DNA of 64,000 nt from assembly GCA_012845835.1 (NCBI GenBank), contig JABAKD010000029.1, positions 3,969,000-4,032,999 of the forward strand. The letters run 5' to 3'. The stretch is from Undaria pinnatifida (taxonomy: Eukaryota > Sar > Phaeophyceae > Laminariales > Alariaceae). This document shows, piece after piece, positions 27,101 to 33,100 of this stretch. The notes below the pieces were generated by a model. That model ran no database searches. It saw only the letters and a program-made list of their open reading frames with translations, and was not told where the DNA came from. The position numbers were made by a program, and so were the translations under genes. Position 1 is the first letter of the stretch. Every line of letters begins with the position of its first letter.

Positions 27101-30100
27101 CGGTGTCATAGCAGTTTTGTTTTGCTCCAAATCCATGTGTGGGGGAGAGGTCTTGCGCTCCCAAATTGAGGAAATCTCACAAATCTCATAAAAAACAGTG
27201 GAGCTCCTCAATGGGTTAGGTGCCACACGAAAAAAAATGGTGCACCGCTCTCCCTTAGCGATAATGCTGTGCGGGAATCTGCGTAGTACACATCCCAACC
27301 CACAAAAGACACGCCAGTTCATCCAGATCACACGACTTCCCACCGGACAACATGATCTATAGACCATACAGATATGTATTCCCTGAGAGACCCATATCAT
27401 CTACCAGGTATAGATCAACAGGGATCTGACATGTCCAACGTGTAACGCAGTCAGTTCGTTTGTCCATGTTTTCTTGTTTCTCACCTTTACATCGGTGCCC
27501 TGCGTCTCGACGAAGGCCTCGTAGATGAAGGATCCCTCGCGCCGAATCTTGTTGTGCATAGGGTAGAACTCGCTGCTCCGGTCTCCGATCTGGACGCATC
27601 ACGAGGCAACGAGCTAACGTGAGATCAGCAACAAGCTGCACCCCACTCCACCACACCACACCAAAATACTGTCGTGGTCCCTGGTAGTGCGGTAGCCTTT
27701 TGTGCGGTGACCCAGCTTAGTGCGGTCAAAATCGCATGACACGAGCTTGCTCGTCCCAAAAAATGCTACTAATAGTATGGCACTGCACCATCTCGGGATA
27801 GTGCGGGGTGCCACTTTAGTGTTGGTATCGTTGTCTGGCAAGGAATTGCACTAGTGATTGTCGCGACTGTAGAAAATACCGCACTTGAGAGCGGTAGCGC
27901 TAGAGCGGCAACTACACTGTCCACAGCGGCAGCAGCACCAACGAATCGCCAACCACGGCAGTGCTCAACATCAGCAGCATCGTCAACAACACCGACATCA
28001 TCAACAACACCGACATCAGCGACGGCAACAGCACCAAAACCAACGCCAACACCAGCAACGCCAACACCAGCAACACCAACACCGACACCATCAACAACGA
28101 CAACAAAAAAAACACCAATACCGACCCCACCACTCTGACCACCAGTACCAACACCAACCTCAACAACACCAACACCAAAACCAATACCAACAACACCAAT
28201 ACCAATACCAGCAACAACAACGGCAGCAACACCAACGCCAACATCAACACCAGCTACCAACACCAACACCAACGCCAACACCAACACCAACGCCAACACC
28301 AACACCAACGCCAACACCAACACCAACGCCAACACCAACATCAGCACCAACACCAACATCAACACCACCAACACCAACACCAACACCAACACCAACACCA
28401 GCACCAACACCGACACCAACACCAACACCACCACCACCACCACCAACGACAACATCAAAAACACCACGAACACCAACACCACCACTCCGACCACAAAATA
28501 CAACCCCGCATTCCAATAAACAAAAAAACCAGGCTCACCTTTCGGAAGAGGCGTTTGGAGCCTCCGCCCGCACTCATTGGGTAGTATATGTAGACGTTGT
28601 GGTCCTCCGCGTCGACTGGCTTTTCGACGAACGGTTTGTGGATTATCATGCCTCCCACCTACAGGGTACACCCAGCAGCGTCATACCAGCGTCATACCAT
28701 GGTCATTCGACTCGCTGACCGACTTGTTGAGAAAACTTCTCCAACCAATCAGACATCACTGCTCCATCAATCAATCATCGCTACACTTTGCAGTTGACCA
28801 ATGAAACGTCACTAATCGACCAATCAACCATCGCTGCTCGATCAATCAAACATCACTACTCGATCAAAATCAAACGTCACGACTCGACCAATCAACCATC
28901 ACGACGAATAGGTGGCCAATCAAACATCACAATTAATAACCAATAATCGACCAGCGAACCACCACTATTATTCTTCTGTGTGGAAGCCTCACCTGTATGG
29001 AGTCGTCCCCCTCCACGATATTTACTTCCTCTATCGGGGCGTCTCCATACCTGCCCACAAGAAACGTATCCAAAACATGTTGCATCGAAAACACATCAAA
29101 AACGTGTTGAACCCAAAACGCATCCGAGGAGTATAAGAACGGATCAAAACGTACGCAAAGTGTATCCAAATCGTATCCAAAACATATCCACATGTACAAA
29201 AAAGAAAGCCATCCAACAGGATCCGATCGGATGCGCATACACAAAACAACAAAGCTTATGTAACTCGGTATATCCAAAACATGTACAACACGTATAAAAC
29301 GCGTACTGTACCAGGTGCAAAAAAGAACATCCAAAACGTGTCCAACAAGATCCGTACGTGTCCGACACACATCCAAAACGCATCAAAAAAATATATATCC
29401 AACCGTGTTGAAAATGTATCCAACAGGATTCGATCGGACGCGAATACATATAAGAACAAGACGGAATTAAAAAATATCCAAAACATGTCCGACACGCGCA
29501 GAAAATGTACCTATAAAATAGATATGATGTTAAATCTAGCTCAAAATTCCCCACCTGAAGTAACAATAGCAACACTTACAATTGTAGTGGACAAAAAATA
29601 GGACCCCTCCCAAAAAAAATCTCCCTAATAGTATATTACGAGTACCAACAACGCAGCTTGCAAAGATGAGTATTGACCTGAAATTCGTCGAACTCACGGC
29701 TGACGTCCTTGAAATATTTTTATAAGATAACGTATCCGAATCGTATCCGACAAGATCCGATCGGACGCGCATACAAAAAGAAAACGTATCAAAAACGTGT
29801 CCAACGAGATCCGATACCACGCGCACACACAAAGATGTCAGGAGACAGTCTGTCAAGGGAAAACGTCCGGCGGTCAAGGGTGTCAAACTGATCGTTCCAC
29901 GCTGAAATCTAGTAGTTTGCCGTCAGTCAAGGGAAGACGTCCAGCGGTGAAGGGTGTCAAACCGATCCTTCCACACTAAAATCTAGTAATTTGGCGTCAG
30001 TCCAGGGAAGACGTCCAGCGGCAGAGTGTCAAACCGATCGTTCCACATTAAAACCTAGTGGTTTGGGGGAAAACGTCCGGCGGTCAAGGGTGTCAAACCG

Positions 30101-33100
30101 ACCGTTCCACACTAACCTAGTAGTTTGCCGTCAGTTAAGGAACGACGTCCAGCGGTCAAGAGTGTCAAACCAATCGTTCCACATTAAAACCTAGTAGTTT
30201 GGCGTCAGTGAAGATAAATTATTGGAAATTTGCCGTCGGTCAAGGGGTCAAGGTGCCGTCTCCCGGCATGTTTGCACACAGAGGACCAAGAGATACACAA
30301 CACGCATGCGAAACACTTTCAAAAAGACCGCGTATACGAAAAACAACAACTTGAGGGGAGGAGGGCGGAGGAGTGGCAGGGGAGCAAAATAACAAGCACG
30401 GGAGCAAACGAACAAACACACACGCACAAAACACACGGAAAAACAACCACAAACAACAAAAACGAATGTACGAACGACCAAAAAAAACGACCAACTCTTC
30501 CCGCCCGAAAAAGAACAATAAGACACCAATGACAAAATCCGGAAACAAAACAATCGAAACAAGTCCGTAAACAGAAGGGGAAAAAAACGCGCTCACCCAT
30601 CTCTGCTGACGTATACGTTTTTTGGCGTGGGCACCCTGAGCTCCTTCAACAGGTCGTACACCTGTCGGCCAGCAAAACAAAAAACAAAACAATTCAACAA
30701 AGGCGACGACCGGACTAAATATCGCTCGCCCACAGACACGCCCACCATTTCATACACCCACCAACCCACCCACCCACCCACCCAATCACTCAAACAACCA
30801 CCCACGTACCCGAACAACCATTTACCCACCCGCCCTCCAACCAACCCACCCACTTTTCCAAACAACCATCCACCTACCCATACAACCACCCACCCGCCCG
30901 CCAACCAACCCATCCAACAACCCAAGCAACCACCCACCCACCCACCCAACCACCCAACTACCCACCCGCCCGCCAACCAACCCATCCACCCGCCCAAACA
31001 ACCACACCCACCCGCCCGCCAACCAACCCATCCACTCACCCAACAACCACCAACCTACTCAACCACCGGACTACCCACCCACCCACTCATCCACCCAACC
31101 AAACCCAACCCAACTCAACCCCAACGTGTTTGATCACTGCTAAACGTGTTACACAATAAAAAAAAGATGCTCGCCTATACCATCCAAGGAAAAAAACACC
31201 AAGCAGAAAAATGGAAGGGAAAAATCTAGAGTTGAAAATTAAGCAGGCCCGGTCAAAAAGGGCCGCGAGTTTGACATTCTTGTCCAACTTCGACTATTAA
31301 TAAATGGCTGAACTAACCCTTACCTGACTTCAGGCCCCAAAATTTCGCTCCATAGACCGTTCCACAGACCGTTCCGCAGAGTACCGTACTCAAAAAGAGC
31401 GAGCCTCTCGCGTGCACCATCCACACAATGCACAAACCAACTGCGGAAAAAAAACACATAAGACCTGCTGCCGTTCTCGATGGCTTACGTAACATACTTG
31501 GAGAGTATTCTGTTCAGGCGCAGCTTGGCTTGGTTCATCCACCAAAAGTCTACATCATGCCCCCCAGCCCCCCCCCCCCCCCTCCCCCCGACACCCAATC
31601 ACCCCTCCAAAAGAAAATGCCTCCCCCCCCCCCCCGCTCCACCCTTCGTCGATCGTGCAAGCCTTCCTTCGTCTACACGCTGTTGAGCGCGTTTGGGCAT
31701 CATAAACGTGAAATGCGATCCCCCCCTCCTCTTCTCCCCAGCAGCACTCCCGCAACAAACAAGGATCCCCCTCTCGCCCGCCCATCCCCCTTGAAAAAAT
31801 CTCTTCCCTCGCGCCCTCACCCTTCGTCGATCGTGCAAAACCTCCTCCATCTCCAGGCTGTTGAGCTCGTAGGGTCTCCTGAGAGCAATGTACGACCTAG
31901 CCTTGGCTGCTGGGAATCCAGTGGAGAAAAAGGCGATGATGCAGTCGCACATGGGCCAGTCTTCCACGGGGTCTTCCAAGATGCACTTGTCCCCGAACAC
32001 GATCACCTGTGAACGCACACACCGGACAGATAGATCAGATAGACGATCAACATATTCTAGACAGATGACGAAACCTACAACAGCTATTAATAGTAGATTA
32101 TCTCGATCCTCAATTTTGTTGCTTTGTTTTTTTCTTACGTGTTTGTATGTTTCACTCGTCGTACGAGAAGGGGAGTAGAAGAGTGGCAACAGCAAAATAA
32201 AGAGACAATACCGGGGTACGCCCTTGGGTCGTTCCTGACCAACGCAAAAACAAAACACGAATGCTAAAAAAACGCCACGTTATTCCTGACAATTTTGGAA
32301 ATTATGAAATGTCACGTTTTTTTCCGAAAAAATAGGAAAAAAATAATATTTTTTTCGTCAGGAATCCTGACATCATATTTTACGGGGGAAAAGAGTCAAA
32401 ACGATTCCAAAGTCCGAATTCCCAACAAACATCACGATTCGTGAAAAAACATCGCGTCTTCTTCTTTTTTTTCAGGATTCCTGAGTTTTGTTGTGTTCGT
32501 TAGTAAGAACAGCCCTTTTAGTGCTCTTAACCTTAATGCTTCTACTGATAGTGGCGGTTCTACTTCTGTGCTATTGGAACGGGGAAACACAACAAGCAGG
32601 ACCGAACATGGTCATCAACAGCAAAAAAAACAAACAACATTTAACGCTTCTCGAAGATATCAGTTTCGTTCGAAAACCGGATAGTTCAAGAAGGACACTG
32701 GGATTCTCCTCCGACGGACATACAATTAGGGGCGGAGGAAAGGGGAAGCAGTGACGATCACTCTCGAGGCATCAAACACCTCCCGTGCATAGCTCCGCGA
32801 CTATAAAATACAAACGGAGCACAAAAGAGCTCAACGACACTCCCCTTGCCGGTTGCCAGCCCCTACGGTAAAAAAAGGCTAGCCCACTGCTGTGGTTTCC
32901 ACATAAGATGTTGGGGTGCATCAAGATTTCCATTTTAGCTCCTGGTCCTCCGAAAAAGAAAAAAAAAAAAAAAAGTACCGCAGCCGGCTGTGGTGCCGGT
33001 ATACAAGCACCCCGTCGCGAAAACTATCACCTATAACGGCGGGCGCTATTACACGATAGAGGTATACCGTTTTTTGGCGAAAAAAAACCGCCTCCTGCAT

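Noticed and set aside
27769-28671. 300-residue Val/Leu/Gly-rich frame and 277-residue His/Gln/Pro frame
   Set aside because: CACCAA array is open in all frames; PPIP5K exon 5 lies within but in its own frame.
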